A stretch of DNA of 42,379 nucleotides from Planctomycetaceae bacterium (lineage in GTDB: Bacteria > Planctomycetota > Planctomycetia > Pirellulales > Thermoguttaceae). Location of the stretch: contig JAJFUI010000157.1 of NCBI GenBank assembly GCA_021372555.1, positions 1 through 42,379 on the forward strand, read 5' to 3'. Shown here in pieces: positions 1-8,535 of this stretch (its first letter is position 1; each line of letters begins with the position of its first letter). Made by a program: the position numbers and the translations under genes. The notes beneath the pieces are model-generated. The model was not told where the DNA came from and did no database searches. It was given only the letters and a program-made list of their open reading frames with translations.

Positions 1-959
1 TTATCGCGAATCAGCCCCGCCTGTTCGGCAACGCCCATCAGCGTGCCGATGGTGTCGAACAGGACCATGAACAGGAAGATCAAGATGAATGGCAACATCT
101 GCAAGGACAGGGCGCCAACGAGGTCGAGCTTCCACAAGGTGGGCTGGATGGAGGGCGGGGCTGCGACGACACCGCTGGCGATGGCGAACTTGCTCATCAG
201 CATGGAGCCGCGGATTGGCGGCCAGTTCATCACGGCTGGTCCGAGATACGGCAGACCATACTTTAGCGCGACGGAAAACGCGGTTGCGGCGAAAATCCCG
301 AGAATGATCGAGCCGCGGACCTTCCGGGCGTGCAATCCCGCAGTAACCAACAATCCGACGAGAAACACCACGAGGTCCGGTGAGGCGAATTGATGGTTGA
401 GCGTCCACCCGCTAAATCGATCGGTCAGCACGAGGCCGGCGCTTTGCATGCCGATCAGCGCGATGAACAGGCCGATGCCGACGGCGATTCCGCTTCGCAT
501 GCTTGGACTGATGGCTTTGATCAGTTTCTCGCGGACGCCGAGCATCGATAGGATGAGGAAGAGCACGCCGGACCAGAACACGACGCCGAGCCCCACTTGC
601 CAGGCGGTGGTTTCGCCCATCTCGATTTGCCCGGTTCTGACCTGTTCGGCGATCATTCTTCGGGCGGCCATTAGCATCGTGCCGACGAAGAAGAAGTTTT
701 CGCCCATGCCGGGCGCCTGGGCGATCGGATACCGACCGTAGAGGCCCATGATGGCGGTGGCCAGCGCGGCGGCGAGGCAGGTGGCCGTCATCACGGAGCC
801 GAAGTCCATGTGGGTGTCGCTGCCGCCCATCCGCCCCGTGAGCACCATCGGCTGGACGACGATGATGTAGGCCATTGTCAGGAAGGTGGTTGCTCCGGCC
901 AGCAACTCCGTCCACACGGTGGTCTGATTTTCCGAGAGTCGGAAGAAGCGGTCAAACAT
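1..959 (-). CDS. NCS2-family purine/xanthine permease, AzgA-like (3' end outside window)
   Basis: This integral membrane protein probably imports a nucleobase such as adenine, guanine, hypoxanthine or xanthine with protons across the inner membrane. The start is the ATG at 959, and 319 codons are visible before the gene runs off the left edge with no stop. The N-terminus (MFDRFFRLSENQTTVWTELL) is the usual AzgA opening, followed by a hydrophobic segment. The family motif AQAPGMGEN lies at residues 80-88, where relatives carry APGMGLN, and FDTIGTLMGVA lies near residue 303. Many hydrophobic helices follow one another. The Glu within the APGMG motif differs from the common form and may affect the substrate. 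It is divergent from the site-2 protease gene, with about 170 bases between the starts. The family is clear, but the substrate is not. Confidence 0.88.
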   Translation of the reverse strand, partial: MFDRFFRLSENQTTVWTELLAGATTFLTMAYIIVVQPMVLTGRMGGSDTHMDFGSVMTATCLAAALATAIMGLYGRYPIAQAPGMGENFFFVGTMLMAARRMIAEQVRTGQIEMGETTAWQVGLGVVFWSGVLFLILSMLGVREKLIKAISPSMRSGIAVGIGLFIALIGMQSAGLVLTDRFSGWTLNHQFASPDLVVFLVGLLVTAGLHARKVRGSIILGIFAATAFSVALKYGLPYLGPAVMNWPPIRGSMLMSKFAIASGVVAAPPSIQPTLWKLDLVGALSLQMLPFILIFLFMVLFDTIGTLMGVAEQAGLIRD

Positions 960-1130
960 AGAGCAACGTTCCTGTTGTTCCGACGTTTGGGCGTCCATGG
1001 CACAGCAAGTTGCCGCAGGGATGATGCTGCCGAGGTGGAGTTCGGCGGCAAATGGGGCGGCGGAGCGTACAGTATCCCGCCTCGAACCACGCGGCAAGCC
1101 CGGCTTGTCCACCAAGGGGTAGAAGCTAAA

Positions 1131-2111
1131 ATGCAGAAGATGGATAATCAAACGAACGACGGAACGGCGGCCGAACCGGAAGTAATTCAGGCGGAGGTCG
1201 TGGAGGTAGAGCCCGGGACTCCATGGGCGTGGCGTGCGGCGCCGCCGCGGCGGCCGCAGCGTCGGTGGGGTCTGCCCGTGGCCATGTTCGCCTTCACCTG
1301 TGTGAGCACTTGGTGGGTGGGGACAATTATCGGGGATGACGGCCCGGGGTTGATGGGGACGCTCTTCAGCGGGCTCCGGTACGCGGTCCCGCTAATGACG
1401 ATTCTGCTTTGCCATGAAATGGGCCACTTTCTCCAGGCCCGCCGATACGGGGTGTACGCCAGCCTGCCGTACTTCATTCCGATTCCCGCTCCGCCTTTTG
1501 GCACGCTTGGCGCGGTGATCGCTATGGAGCCGCGGATCGGCGGGCGGAGGGCGCTGTTCGACATCGGCATCACAGGGCCATTGGCTGGGTTGATCCCGAC
1601 GATGGTCTTTTGCATTGTCGGGCTCCATTTGACGGAGCCGAAGAGCTTCATTCCTGCCGAAGACCATGCGAGCAGTCTGGCTGTCGGCTGCCCATTGATC
1701 TTCAGGGCGCTATGCACGTGGCGATTTGGTCCCCTGCCGAGCGACTTTCCGATCAACGTCGGCATGCTGCATCCGATGGCGTTTGCCGGTTGGGTTGGGG
1801 TGTTCATTACGGCGTTGAACCTCATCCCGATCGGTCAGCTTGACGGCGGACACGTTCTGTACGCGATTCTGCGGAAGCGCGCACACTCGGTTGCCAGCAC
1901 GTTGTTATTGGCGGCGATCGTGCTGGTGATCTTCGATTGGCAACATCTTTGGCCGTGGACGATCATGCTCATCCTGCTGTTGCTGATCGGTCCGATCCAT
2001 CCGCCGACCGCCAACGACGAGGAACCGCTGGGCGTCGGACGCATCCTCCTTGGCTGGCTCACGCTGGCATTCATTGTCGTCGGTTTCACGCCGATCCCGA
2101 TTCGCAGCTAG
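1131..2111 (+). CDS. Site-2 protease family (M50) intramembrane zinc metalloprotease
   Basis: The 326-residue membrane protein has the M50 zinc motif HEMGH at residues 95-99 inside a helix, and the second conserved motif GQLDGGH near residue 238, whose Asp supplies a third ligand. These features define site-2 proteases, which cut membrane-bound substrates such as anti-sigma factors within the membrane. There is no PDZ domain, so it resembles the short EGY1-like form better than RseP. The first 50 residues are hydrophilic and acidic. The frame is open far upstream (from about 810), but that stretch is antisense to the permease. I chose the ATG at 1131, with AAGGGG about 12 bases before it; the ATG at 1140 is an alternative. 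The substrate cannot be deduced because no anti-sigma factor lies nearby. Confidence 0.88.
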   Translation: MQKMDNQTNDGTAAEPEVIQAEVVEVEPGTPWAWRAAPPRRPQRRWGLPVAMFAFTCVSTWWVGTIIGDDGPGLMGTLFSGLRYAVPLMTILLCHEMGHFLQARRYGVYASLPYFIPIPAPPFGTLGAVIAMEPRIGGRRALFDIGITGPLAGLIPTMVFCIVGLHLTEPKSFIPAEDHASSLAVGCPLIFRALCTWRFGPLPSDFPINVGMLHPMAFAGWVGVFITALNLIPIGQLDGGHVLYAILRKRAHSVASTLLLAAIVLVIFDWQHLWPWTIMLILLLLIGPIHPPTANDEEPLGVGRILLGWLTLAFIVVGFTPIPIRS

Positions 2112-2473
2112 CGGCTGCGGAGCCAGGGTGGCCTCGCAACTGCCGCTCGGGCTGCGCGCCGACCTAACCGCTCGAAAGGCAGCCATCTTTTCACCGCCGT
2201 GCGCTGCCGCCGGGCCGCTGGCCAATGGTTCTTTGTCCGCACGCCGCGGATTTTCGCGATAGCGGCATGGCCCGTGCAGGGTGTGTAACGCACCGATTGA
2301 CAATCGGGCCCATGGGGTCGATGCCTGTTCCGTAGGACCGCATCGTGTAAAGAACGTGCACGGTCATCTGCGAATCTTGGGGGGAAATTGTGAACGCGTG
2401 ACGGATTCGGCCCGCGAAGGGCCGGTCTCGGTGAAAGGCGGATTTCCAACTCAAAGAGAAACGGAGGTTTCCG
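2112..2473. other. Intergenic region of 362 bases before the stress-type gene group
   Basis: I see no gene here. It holds a perfect 15-base inverted repeat at 2293-2307 that includes a TTGACA hexamer (2297-2302), and the ribosome binding site of the next gene (GGAGG near 2463). I found no convincing -10 box at 16-18 bases from TTGACA, so the promoter of the downstream group is not located with confidence. Confidence 0.5.
2293..2307. promoter_or_regulatory. 15-base perfect inverted repeat, possible operator
   Basis: CCGATTG and CAATCGG flank a single central A. The repeat overlaps a TTGACA hexamer and lies about 170 bases before the SRPBCC gene. A dimeric repressor or activator could bind it, but no regulator is identified. 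Confidence 0.35.
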
Positions 2474-3493
2474 ATGGCGCCGGAGCAGACACTCGAATAC
2501 CCGACCCCGCCGATTCGCGCCGAGGCAGTGCCACCGACGCTGCCCCGCGGCGGTGAAATGCGTGAAAAGGAAGTGCAACCGGAGCATCGGCCCGCGACGC
2601 CCTGGGAGACGGACGCGCATGCGGCCGCAACGGCGCTTGGCCTGTTCAGCATCGGTTTGGGAGCGGCCGAAATCATTTTCCCACGGGCGATCGCCGGTTG
2701 GCTCGGCATTAGGCGGCGTCAGATTCTGCTTCGAGCGTTGGGCGCGAGAGAGATCGCCACCGGAATCGGGTTGCTATCGGGCCGAGGAAGGGCCACCTGG
2801 CTCTGGTCCCGAGTGCTGGGCGACGCGATCGACCTGGGGCTGCTGGCGGCGGCGTCCCAGTTGCGCCACGCCAAATCGCGACGGATTGCCGCGGTTTCCG
2901 CTGCGGTTGCCGCTGTGACCGCCGGCGACGTTGTGGCCAGCATTCGCGCGTCGCACCGCGCGGTTCACACGCGACAAAGCATCACGGTCAACGCATCGCC
3001 GGAGACTGCCTATCAATTCTGGCGGTGCTTGCAAAACCTGCCGCGATTCATGCGGCACGTTGAGTTGGTGCGTCCGGAGGGGGAACGCCGCTCGCATTGG
3101 GTTGTGAGCGGGCCCGGTGGGCTGCGACTGGAGTGGGACGCCGAGCTGACGGACGACCAGCCGAACCGCTTGCTGGCGTGGCGTTCGCTTCCCGGCTCGC
3201 CGGTGCGGCATGTCGGCAGCGTCGAGTTCGAGCGCGCTCCGGGCGAGCGCGGGACCGTGGTTCGCGCGGAGGTGGAATACGCTCCGCCGGCGGGCCGGCT
3301 CGGCTCGAAAATCGCCACACTGCTTGGGCGCGACCCATCGCAGGAGTTGCGTGAGGACTTGCGGCGTTTCAAACAACTGCTGGAGACCGGCGAGATCATC
3401 ACGACCGAGGGGCAGCCGGCCGGTCGTTCACAGGGCACGTCTTGGCGCTACGATGCGACGGTCAGAGGCGAACGAGAGTACGTCCGCTTTTGA
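2474..3493 (+). CDS. Membrane-anchored SRPBCC (polyketide cyclase/dehydrase-like) protein
   Basis: The protein has 339 residues and GGAGG ten bases before its ATG. Residues 1-45 are hydrophilic and probably disordered. Residues about 50-155 form several hydrophobic helices rich in Gly, Ala and Leu. From about residue 165 the sequence follows the SRPBCC or START-like fold, beginning ITVNASPETAYQFW and continuing through LPRFMRHVELV and RLEWDAELTDDQPNRLLAWRS. This fold binds small hydrophobic ligands, and the CoxG/SRPBCC proteins in stress clusters of other bacteria have the same two-part layout. The stop lies 15 bases before the alcohol dehydrogenase start, so the two are very likely cotranscribed. 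The ligand is unknown. The fold assignment is solid, while a role in stress or membrane protection is inferred from the neighbours. Confidence 0.82.
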   Translation: MAPEQTLEYPTPPIRAEAVPPTLPRGGEMREKEVQPEHRPATPWETDAHAAATALGLFSIGLGAAEIIFPRAIAGWLGIRRRQILLRALGAREIATGIGLLSGRGRATWLWSRVLGDAIDLGLLAAASQLRHAKSRRIAAVSAAVAAVTAGDVVASIRASHRAVHTRQSITVNASPETAYQFWRCLQNLPRFMRHVELVRPEGERRSHWVVSGPGGLRLEWDAELTDDQPNRLLAWRSLPGSPVRHVGSVEFERAPGERGTVVRAEVEYAPPAGRLGSKIATLLGRDPSQELREDLRRFKQLLETGEIITTEGQPAGRSQGTSWRYDATVRGEREYVRF

Positions 3494-3508
3494 AAGAAAG
3501 GAAATCCG

Positions 3509-4678
3509 ATGAAAGCTGCTTGCTGGTACGGCAAACAGAAAATCGACGTGGTCAACGTTGCGGAGCCACGCCTGCTCAACCGCCACGATGCCATCGTTCG
3601 GATTACTACGACGGCTATCTGTGGCTCTGACCTGCACCTTTACAACGGTGTGGTGCCGACGATGGAGCGTGGTGACATTCTGGGTCATGAGTTCATGGGG
3701 GAAGTCATCCACGTGGGGAGCGACGTCCGACGCGTGAAATCGGGCGATCGCGTGGTCGTGGCTTTTCCGATCTCCTGCGGCCAATGCTTCTCTTGCCAAC
3801 ACGGTGCATTTTCGCACTGCGAGAACTCGAACCCGAATGCATGGATCGCCGAGAAAATGCTGGGCCATTCGCCAGCCGGCATCTTTGGCTACTCGCACAT
3901 GACTGGCGGATTCGCGGGTGGGCAGGCGCAGTACGTCCGAGTGCCGTTTGCCGACGTCGGCACGATGAAGGTTCCCGAGACTCTGGAAGACGAGCAAGTT
4001 CTGTTTCTCTCGGACATTTTTCCCACCGGCTACATGGCAGCCGAGAACTGCAACATCCAGAACGGCGACACGGTGGCCGTCTGGGGTTGTGGGCCCGTGG
4101 GACAGTTTGCGATTCGCAGTGCGTTCATGCTCGGGGCTGAGCGCGTGATCGGCATCGATTCGGTTCCTGCGCGGCTCAAGATGGCCCGCGACGGCCGCGC
4201 GGAGACGATCAACTTTCAGGAAAGCGACGTCTACGACGCACTGATGGACATGACCGGCGGACGCGGGCCGGATTCGTGCATCGACGCCGTGGGGATGGAG
4301 GCGCACGCTCCGGCCATGATCGGCTGGTACGACCGAGTGAAGCAGTTGCTCATGATGGAGACCGACCGTCCGTTTGCACTGCGACAGGCGATTATGGCGT
4401 GCCGCAACGGTGGGACCGTCTCCGTGCCTGGAGTGTACGCCGGCTGGATCGACAAATTCCCCGCCGGGGCGATGATGAACAAGGCCATCACGATCAAAAC
4501 CGGCCAGACTCACGCGCAGCGGTACATGCGCCCGCTCCTGGAGCGGATCCAGAGCGGGCAGATTGACCCGAGCTTCGTGATCACCCACCGGCTGCGGCTG
4601 GACGATGCGCCGCGAGGATACGACATGTTCAATCACAGGGACGGCTGCATCAAGGTTGTGATGAAACCGTGGAGTTGA
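3509..4678 (+). CDS. Zinc-dependent alcohol dehydrogenase (formaldehyde-dehydrogenase-like MDR)
   Basis: This 389-residue medium-chain dehydrogenase should oxidise an alcohol or adduct with NAD(P). Catalytic zinc ligands are visible as Cys38 (AICGSDLH) and His60-Glu61 (GHEFMG). The structural zinc site is Cys90, Cys93, Cys96 and Cys104. The Rossmann motif [10 protein letters not shown] lies near residue 192. The length and the segment from about residue 300 that includes [19 protein letters not shown] match the glutathione-independent formaldehyde dehydrogenase-like subgroup often found in stress islands. The start is the ATG at 3509 with GAAAGGAAA before it. It lies between the SRPBCC and DUF4142 genes, with gaps of 15 and 44 bases, so one transcript is likely. 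The true substrate is unknown. Confidence 0.9.
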   Translation: MKAACWYGKQKIDVVNVAEPRLLNRHDAIVRITTTAICGSDLHLYNGVVPTMERGDILGHEFMGEVIHVGSDVRRVKSGDRVVVAFPISCGQCFSCQHGAFSHCENSNPNAWIAEKMLGHSPAGIFGYSHMTGGFAGGQAQYVRVPFADVGTMKVPETLEDEQVLFLSDIFPTGYMAAENCNIQNGDTVAVWGCGPVGQFAIRSAFMLGAERVIGIDSVPARLKMARDGRAETINFQESDVYDALMDMTGGRGPDSCIDAVGMEAHAPAMIGWYDRVKQLLMMETDRPFALRQAIMACRNGGTVSVPGVYAGWIDKFPAGAMMNKAITIKTGQTHAQRYMRPLLERIQSGQIDPSFVITHRLRLDDAPRGYDMFNHRDGCIKVVMKPWS

Positions 4679-4722
4679 CGAGTTGAGCGGCGATTCTTCC
4701 CTTTTTTTGAAGGAGTTGCGAT

Positions 4723-5466
4723 ATGTGGAAGCGCAGTGTAACGAGCGTGTTGTTTATCCTATCGTTCGCCGGACTGGCGATGGGGCAGGCGACGCCTCCG
4801 GCGTCGGGGCGCACTGAAGAGGCGACGCCCGAGGGAGCGGCCGGCAGAATCGGTGAGCGGCTGGAGCAACATATGGCGGCGTGTCTGATTCTGGGTAACC
4901 AAGAGGAAGTTGCGATCAGTCAGTTCGCCGAAAAGCGTGCGCAGAATCGCGACGTGAAGCGGTTCGCGCAGGTGATGGTAACGGATCACACCAGGGCCAT
5001 TTCCATGCTGGAGCGTTTCGCGCCCAACTTCTTTCTCAACGCGATGCGGGAACGACGGCTTACGATGACCGGCAATGGTGCGCCGACGGCTGACCCACCG
5101 GGACAAGCCGCGGATGATCCGCCGGCCGACGTGGGTTCTTCCGGTCGCGCTTCGGATGCGAAAAACGTCACCGGTGAGTCGTGGAGAGGGCAGGGTGTCA
5201 TGAGGACATTCTTGGACATCGGCCTGCAAACGTCCGAGAACATCATCTCTCTGACCAAGAACGAACTGGGGCAACAGCAAGGCGAGGGCTTCGACAAGGC
5301 GTACCTCGGCCAGCAGATTGCATCGCACATTAACATGCTTGCCGGGCTGAGGGCCATGGAGCCTTACGCGTCCGGTGAATTGCGGACAATCGTTCGGCAA
5401 GCGATATCCGAGACGGAAAAGCATATGGACGATGCCAGGAATCTCATGAAGAATGTGCAGAAGTAG
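4723..5466 (+). CDS. DUF4142 exported protein (ferritin-like four-helix family)
   Basis: The 247-residue protein starts with a signal peptide (MWKRSVTSVLFILSFAGLAMG, cleavage likely after about residue 21), so it acts outside the cytoplasm. Mature residues 45-100 and 165-245 are helical and match DUF4142, with the typical segments EVAISQFAEKRAQNRDVKRFAQ, MVTDHTRA and a late ASHINMLAGL helix. A proline- and acid-rich insertion at about residues 115-160 separates the two halves and is longer than usual. DUF4142 proteins are predicted to be ferritin-like bundles, and the biochemical role is not established. GAAGGAG lies about 8 bases before the ATG. It is the third gene of the run that starts at 2474. 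A strong hairpin (5500-5540) follows the stop. Confidence 0.85.
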   Translation: MWKRSVTSVLFILSFAGLAMGQATPPASGRTEEATPEGAAGRIGERLEQHMAACLILGNQEEVAISQFAEKRAQNRDVKRFAQVMVTDHTRAISMLERFAPNFFLNAMRERRLTMTGNGAPTADPPGQAADDPPADVGSSGRASDAKNVTGESWRGQGVMRTFLDIGLQTSENIISLTKNELGQQQGEGFDKAYLGQQIASHINMLAGLRAMEPYASGELRTIVRQAISETEKHMDDARNLMKNVQK

Positions 5467-5499
5467 CCGGCCGCGTGACCGGCTAGTTAGGCGACCGGT

Positions 5500-5540
5500 G
5501 TCGCAGTCGCTGCCGCCAGCCGCGCGCCAGCGACTGCGAC
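5500..5540. repeat. Perfect 13-base-pair hairpin between DUF4142 and DksA-like genes
   Basis: GTCGCAGTCGCTG (5500-5512) is exactly complementary to CAGCGACTGCGAC (5528-5540), with a 15-base loop. No T-run follows, so it is not a standard intrinsic terminator. It may attenuate transcription, protect the upstream mRNA end, or be a dispersed palindromic repeat. Confidence 0.75.
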
Positions 5541-5588
5541 GGTTGTGCCATGCGGGCATTGTGAGTCCGATGGTGAAAGGCGTCTATC

Positions 5589-5942
5589 ATGGAAACCGAC
5601 GTCGCACAGCGCCATAAGGCGCGCCTCCTGGAAATGCGGAGCCGGCTGATCTCCGCCGTTCAGGATATTGAGCAGTCCATCGTCGAAGACATCCGGCCGC
5701 CGGGCAATGTTGCGAACGCTCCGATACATCCGGCCACGGAAAGCGAGGAAGGCGTCTCCGAAAACATCGCGCAGGCCGAGAATCAAGAGGCTTTGCTCGA
5801 AGACGTTGAGGCCGCGCTGGGTCGCATCGAGCGGGGCGAATACGGCAATTGCGAAGTCTGCCGGCAACCGATTTCCGAGGAGCGGCTCGACGCCTTGCCT
5901 TTCGCGCGCTACTGCATCGCCTGCGCTCAGCGGCGAGGGTAG
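5589..5942 (+). CDS. TraR/DksA-family C4 zinc-finger protein
   Basis: The 117-residue protein has a coiled-coil N-terminal half (residues 1-80) and a C4 zinc finger made by Cys88, Cys91, Cys109 and Cys112, in the order CEVC then CIAC. The segment ALGRIERGEYGNCEVC is the characteristic approach to the DksA/TraR finger. Such proteins enter the secondary channel of RNA polymerase and adjust initiation, often together with ppGpp. The tip of the coiled coil has no obvious DxxDxA motif, so it may not be a full DksA. It resembles the short YteA- or RNAP-binding-type relatives. GAAAGG lies eight bases before the ATG. The neighbours suggest a stress-related role, which is inference. Confidence 0.88.
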   Translation: METDVAQRHKARLLEMRSRLISAVQDIEQSIVEDIRPPGNVANAPIHPATESEEGVSENIAQAENQEALLEDVEAALGRIERGEYGNCEVCRQPISEERLDALPFARYCIACAQRRG

Positions 5943-5944
5943 TA

Positions 5945-6001
5945 TCGGTTCGTCAAGGGATGGTCTGCCGCGAACCGACGCGGCCGAAATTGGACCATCC
6001 C
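5945..6001 (+). other. Pseudoknot-like RNA arrangement (interlocked 8- and 9-base arms)
   Basis: TCGGTTCG (5945-5952) pairs exactly with CGAACCGA (5971-5978), and GGGATGGTC (5957-5965) pairs exactly with GACCATCCC (5993-6001). The order A-B-A'-B' gives an H-type pseudoknot with connecting segments of 4, 5 and 14 bases, or two mutually exclusive hairpins. It begins just after the zinc-finger gene stop and lies about 165 bases before the next start. Function is unknown. Confidence 0.5.
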
Positions 6002-6166
6002 GGCGGCACGATGCGGCCAGCAGGAGCCGAAGCAACGGGCTGCCATCGGAGCATCCGAGTGTCGCGGTCTTGAGCGAGGTCCGGGCGCCGCGACGGCACA
6101 GCAGTTGCATTGAAGGCCGCTCGGAAACATCCCCACCCGACACTACGATGAATCGGGGACTTTGTC

Positions 6167-8041
6167 ATGTTCAGGACTACTAGTGGCAAAAGCCGCACTT
6201 GGTCTTATCGCCGCCTCTGGTGCGAGCCGCTCGAAGACCGTCGTTTGCTTTCCGTCGCGGCGGGGCATGCCGTGGCGGCCGACGTCAGCTTGGCCGCAAC
6301 CGGCCAGGTTGCCGTCGAAAGCGGCAGTGCGATGATTTCGGCCTCGCTGCCGGCGCAAGACACCCTCGTCAAGGCGGCGGCCCAAGTGGGCGAAGCGGTA
6401 AGCCCAATGGTTGCCCCGTCGATATCGAGCGTGGTTGCCGCGCCCGCTCAAGGGGTGATAACCTGGAACGTGGTTTCGGCCAACGGTGTTACGAGCACGA
6501 CGCTTTCCGTAGATGGGACGCCGGTGTCGCAGATACTCGGGCCGTTTCAGAACCCAAGCGGCGGGGTGAACTTCAGTGGCCAGATCGGAAGCCGGACCGC
6601 TGGAACGCATAGCTTTGTGATTACGGCGATCGACAGCTTCAGCAACTCGTCGCAGTTCACCGGCTCGTTCGACGTGACGTCCGTTGGCCCGACAATTTCC
6701 AGCGTTGTGACCGTTCCGTCGCAAGGAATCATCACGTGGAACGTCCAGTCGCCGGGGACCGTGACGACCACCACGCTGACGGTTGACGGAAACCCGATCG
6801 CTCAGGTCTCTGGGCCATTCACGAATCCTGGGGGCGGCGTCAACTTTAGTGGGTTTTTTGGCAGTGCCGCAACCGGCACGCACAGCTTCACGATCACCGC
6901 GGCGGACAGCTTCGGCAACACCGGGCAGTTCACCGGCACGTTCAACATTCTGTCGGTTGGCCCGACGATAGGCAGCGTCGTGGTTGTTCCGGCACAGGGG
7001 CTGATCACGTGGAACGCGCAGGCCGCTAGCGGGGTGGCGAGTTCGACGCTAACGGTCGACGGCACACTAGTGACGCGGATCGTCGGTCCGATGCAGTCCG
7101 CAATAGGAGGAGTGAACTTCGCGGGCCTATTCGGAAGTCTGCTTACCGGCGGGCACACCTTTGCCATTACCGCGACGGACAACCTCGGTAATACGAGTCA
7201 ATCCACGGGATCGTTCATCGTGCAGTCGACCGGGCCCACGATCTCCAGTGTGGTGCCCGTTCCGGCGCAAGGGATCATCACGTGGAACGTGCAGAGCGCT
7301 GCGACGTTGGCGAGCAACACGCTCGTGGTGGACGGCATCCCCGTGGCGCAGATTTCCGGCCCATTCAACTCACCCACGGGAGGAGTCAACTTCAGCGGGT
7401 TCTTTGGGGCTCTGGGGACCGGCGGGCACACGTTCAGCATCACCGCGACGGATAGTTCCGGCAACTCGTCACAGTCCACCGGCACCTTTTCCGTCATTTC
7501 GACCGGACCAACGATTTCCGCCGTCACGGTGGTTCCAGCACAAGGGGTCATCACCTGGAACGCTCAGTCGCCCAACGGGGTCGCGAGCAGCACGCTTTCC
7601 GTCGATGGTACGCCGGCTAACGTGTTTGGGCCGATGGTGTCCCCGTCGGGCGGCGTCAACTTCACCGGGTTTTTTGGAAGCAAAACGGTCGGCACCCACA
7701 CCTACACGATTACGGCGACCGACAACCTCGGCCGGCCATCGCAGTCGACGGGCACGTTCATCGTCTCGAACGTCGGCCCGACAATCTCGCAGATCGCCAT
7801 CGTTCCGGCGCAGGGGCTCATGACGTGGAACGCGCAGGCGCCAAGCGGGGTAGCGGCCAGCAGCCTGACGATCGATGGCGCGCCGGTCGCCGACATCCTG
7901 GGGCCCTTCACATCAACGACGGGCGGAGTCAACTTCGCCGGCATCTTCGGAGCTCTGGGGACCGGCAAACACACGTTCAGCATCTTTTCGACGGACAACC
8001 AGGGCAACTCGTCGCAGTCGACCGGTACGTTCATCGTGTAG
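6167..8041 (+). CDS. Secreted planctomycete protein with six 90-91-residue tandem repeats
   Basis: The 624-residue protein opens with the planctomycete extracellular N-terminal motif (RRLWCEPLEDRRLLSV, residues 18-33), known from large exported proteins of this phylum. Six tandem repeats begin at base positions 6413, 6686, 6959, 7232, 7505 and 7775, spaced 273, 273, 273, 273 and 270 bases. Each repeat reads roughly GPTISSVV-VPAQGIITWN, then TLTVDG, GGVNFSGFFG, GTHSFTITATD and GNSSQSTGTF, which suggests a beta-sandwich of the Ig/cadherin kind. The protein ends exactly at the end of repeat six, without the dockerin or sorting domain that often closes such proteins. The role is probably surface or matrix structure or adhesion, which is inference. 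The ATG at 6167 is the only start that leaves the motif at the N-terminus. Confidence 0.85.
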   Translation: MFRTTSGKSRTWSYRRLWCEPLEDRRLLSVAAGHAVAADVSLAATGQVAVESGSAMISASLPAQDTLVKAAAQVGEAVSPMVAPSISSVVAAPAQGVITWNVVSANGVTSTTLSVDGTPVSQILGPFQNPSGGVNFSGQIGSRTAGTHSFVITAIDSFSNSSQFTGSFDVTSVGPTISSVVTVPSQGIITWNVQSPGTVTTTTLTVDGNPIAQVSGPFTNPGGGVNFSGFFGSAATGTHSFTITAADSFGNTGQFTGTFNILSVGPTIGSVVVVPAQGLITWNAQAASGVASSTLTVDGTLVTRIVGPMQSAIGGVNFAGLFGSLLTGGHTFAITATDNLGNTSQSTGSFIVQSTGPTISSVVPVPAQGIITWNVQSAATLASNTLVVDGIPVAQISGPFNSPTGGVNFSGFFGALGTGGHTFSITATDSSGNSSQSTGTFSVISTGPTISAVTVVPAQGVITWNAQSPNGVASSTLSVDGTPANVFGPMVSPSGGVNFTGFFGSKTVGTHTYTITATDNLGRPSQSTGTFIVSNVGPTISQIAIVPAQGLMTWNAQAPSGVAASSLTIDGAPVADILGPFTSTTGGVNFAGIFGALGTGKHTFSIFSTDNQGNSSQSTGTFIV

Positions 8042-8226
8042 GCCGTGTGAGGCGACGACGTGCGGTGGAGCGTCGACCGAGACGATGCGTCGCGGGTAGG
8101 TTGGCGGGGAAAGCGTCAGCATTCTTCCCAGTTGCAAAAGGCCACGCTGGTGCCGCGAGAATTGTCAAAATGTCGTGGCACGCTGCATTTGTGCCGCGTC
8201 AATTCGCTTAGGAAAAGGAGAGGGAC

Positions 8227-8427
8227 ATGGCGAGAAGCAAGACGTCGCCGGCGGACTTGCAGGAATACCTGCGAGGCGTGCGTTACCCGGCTACCAAGGA
8301 GGATTTGGAGTCGGCGGCGAAGGACAGCGGGGCCCCGCAGGAGATTCTCGATGCCATCGATGAGCTGCCGGACGAGGTGTACGACGCGCCGACGGCCGTC
8401 AGCAAGGCGTCCTCCGAGGTCATGTGA
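8227..8427 (+). CDS. DUF2795 small protein
   Basis: This 66-residue protein matches DUF2795: it has the pattern LQEYLRGVRYPATKEDL, then helices ending at ILDAIDELPDEVY. A very strong ribosome binding site (GGAAAAGGAGAGG) lies just before the ATG at 8227. Members are small, soluble and of unknown biochemical role, and are common in stress-linked gene groups. Here it closes the group that starts at 2474, although a 185-base gap separates it from the repeat-protein gene, so it may have its own promoter. No catalytic residues are apparent. Confidence 0.85.
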   Translation: MARSKTSPADLQEYLRGVRYPATKEDLESAAKDSGAPQEILDAIDELPDEVYDAPTAVSKASSEVM

Positions 8428-8535
8428 GCAGTTGACTAAGGGCCGGTTGGACGCGCCGACGATTCGCCCGGGAATCGCCGTCTGCGCGCTATCCCATCTT
8501 GCCTTGTCGTGCTTCGGTCGACTACCATTCCTGAG

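Noticed and set aside
998..1013. Possible sigma-54 promoter (TGGCAC ... TTGC) before the site-2 protease gene
   Set aside because: The GG and GC elements are separated by 11 bases, not 10. Sigma-54 promoters tolerate little change in this spacing.
810..1130. Longer N-terminus for the site-2 protease (start at 810)
   Set aside because: The extra residues are antisense to the permease gene and read as low-complexity basic sequence unlike the family.
8181..8197. Possible sigma-54 -24 element (TGGCACG) before the DUF2795 gene
   Set aside because: No GC pair at the required -12 position; the corresponding bases are TT.
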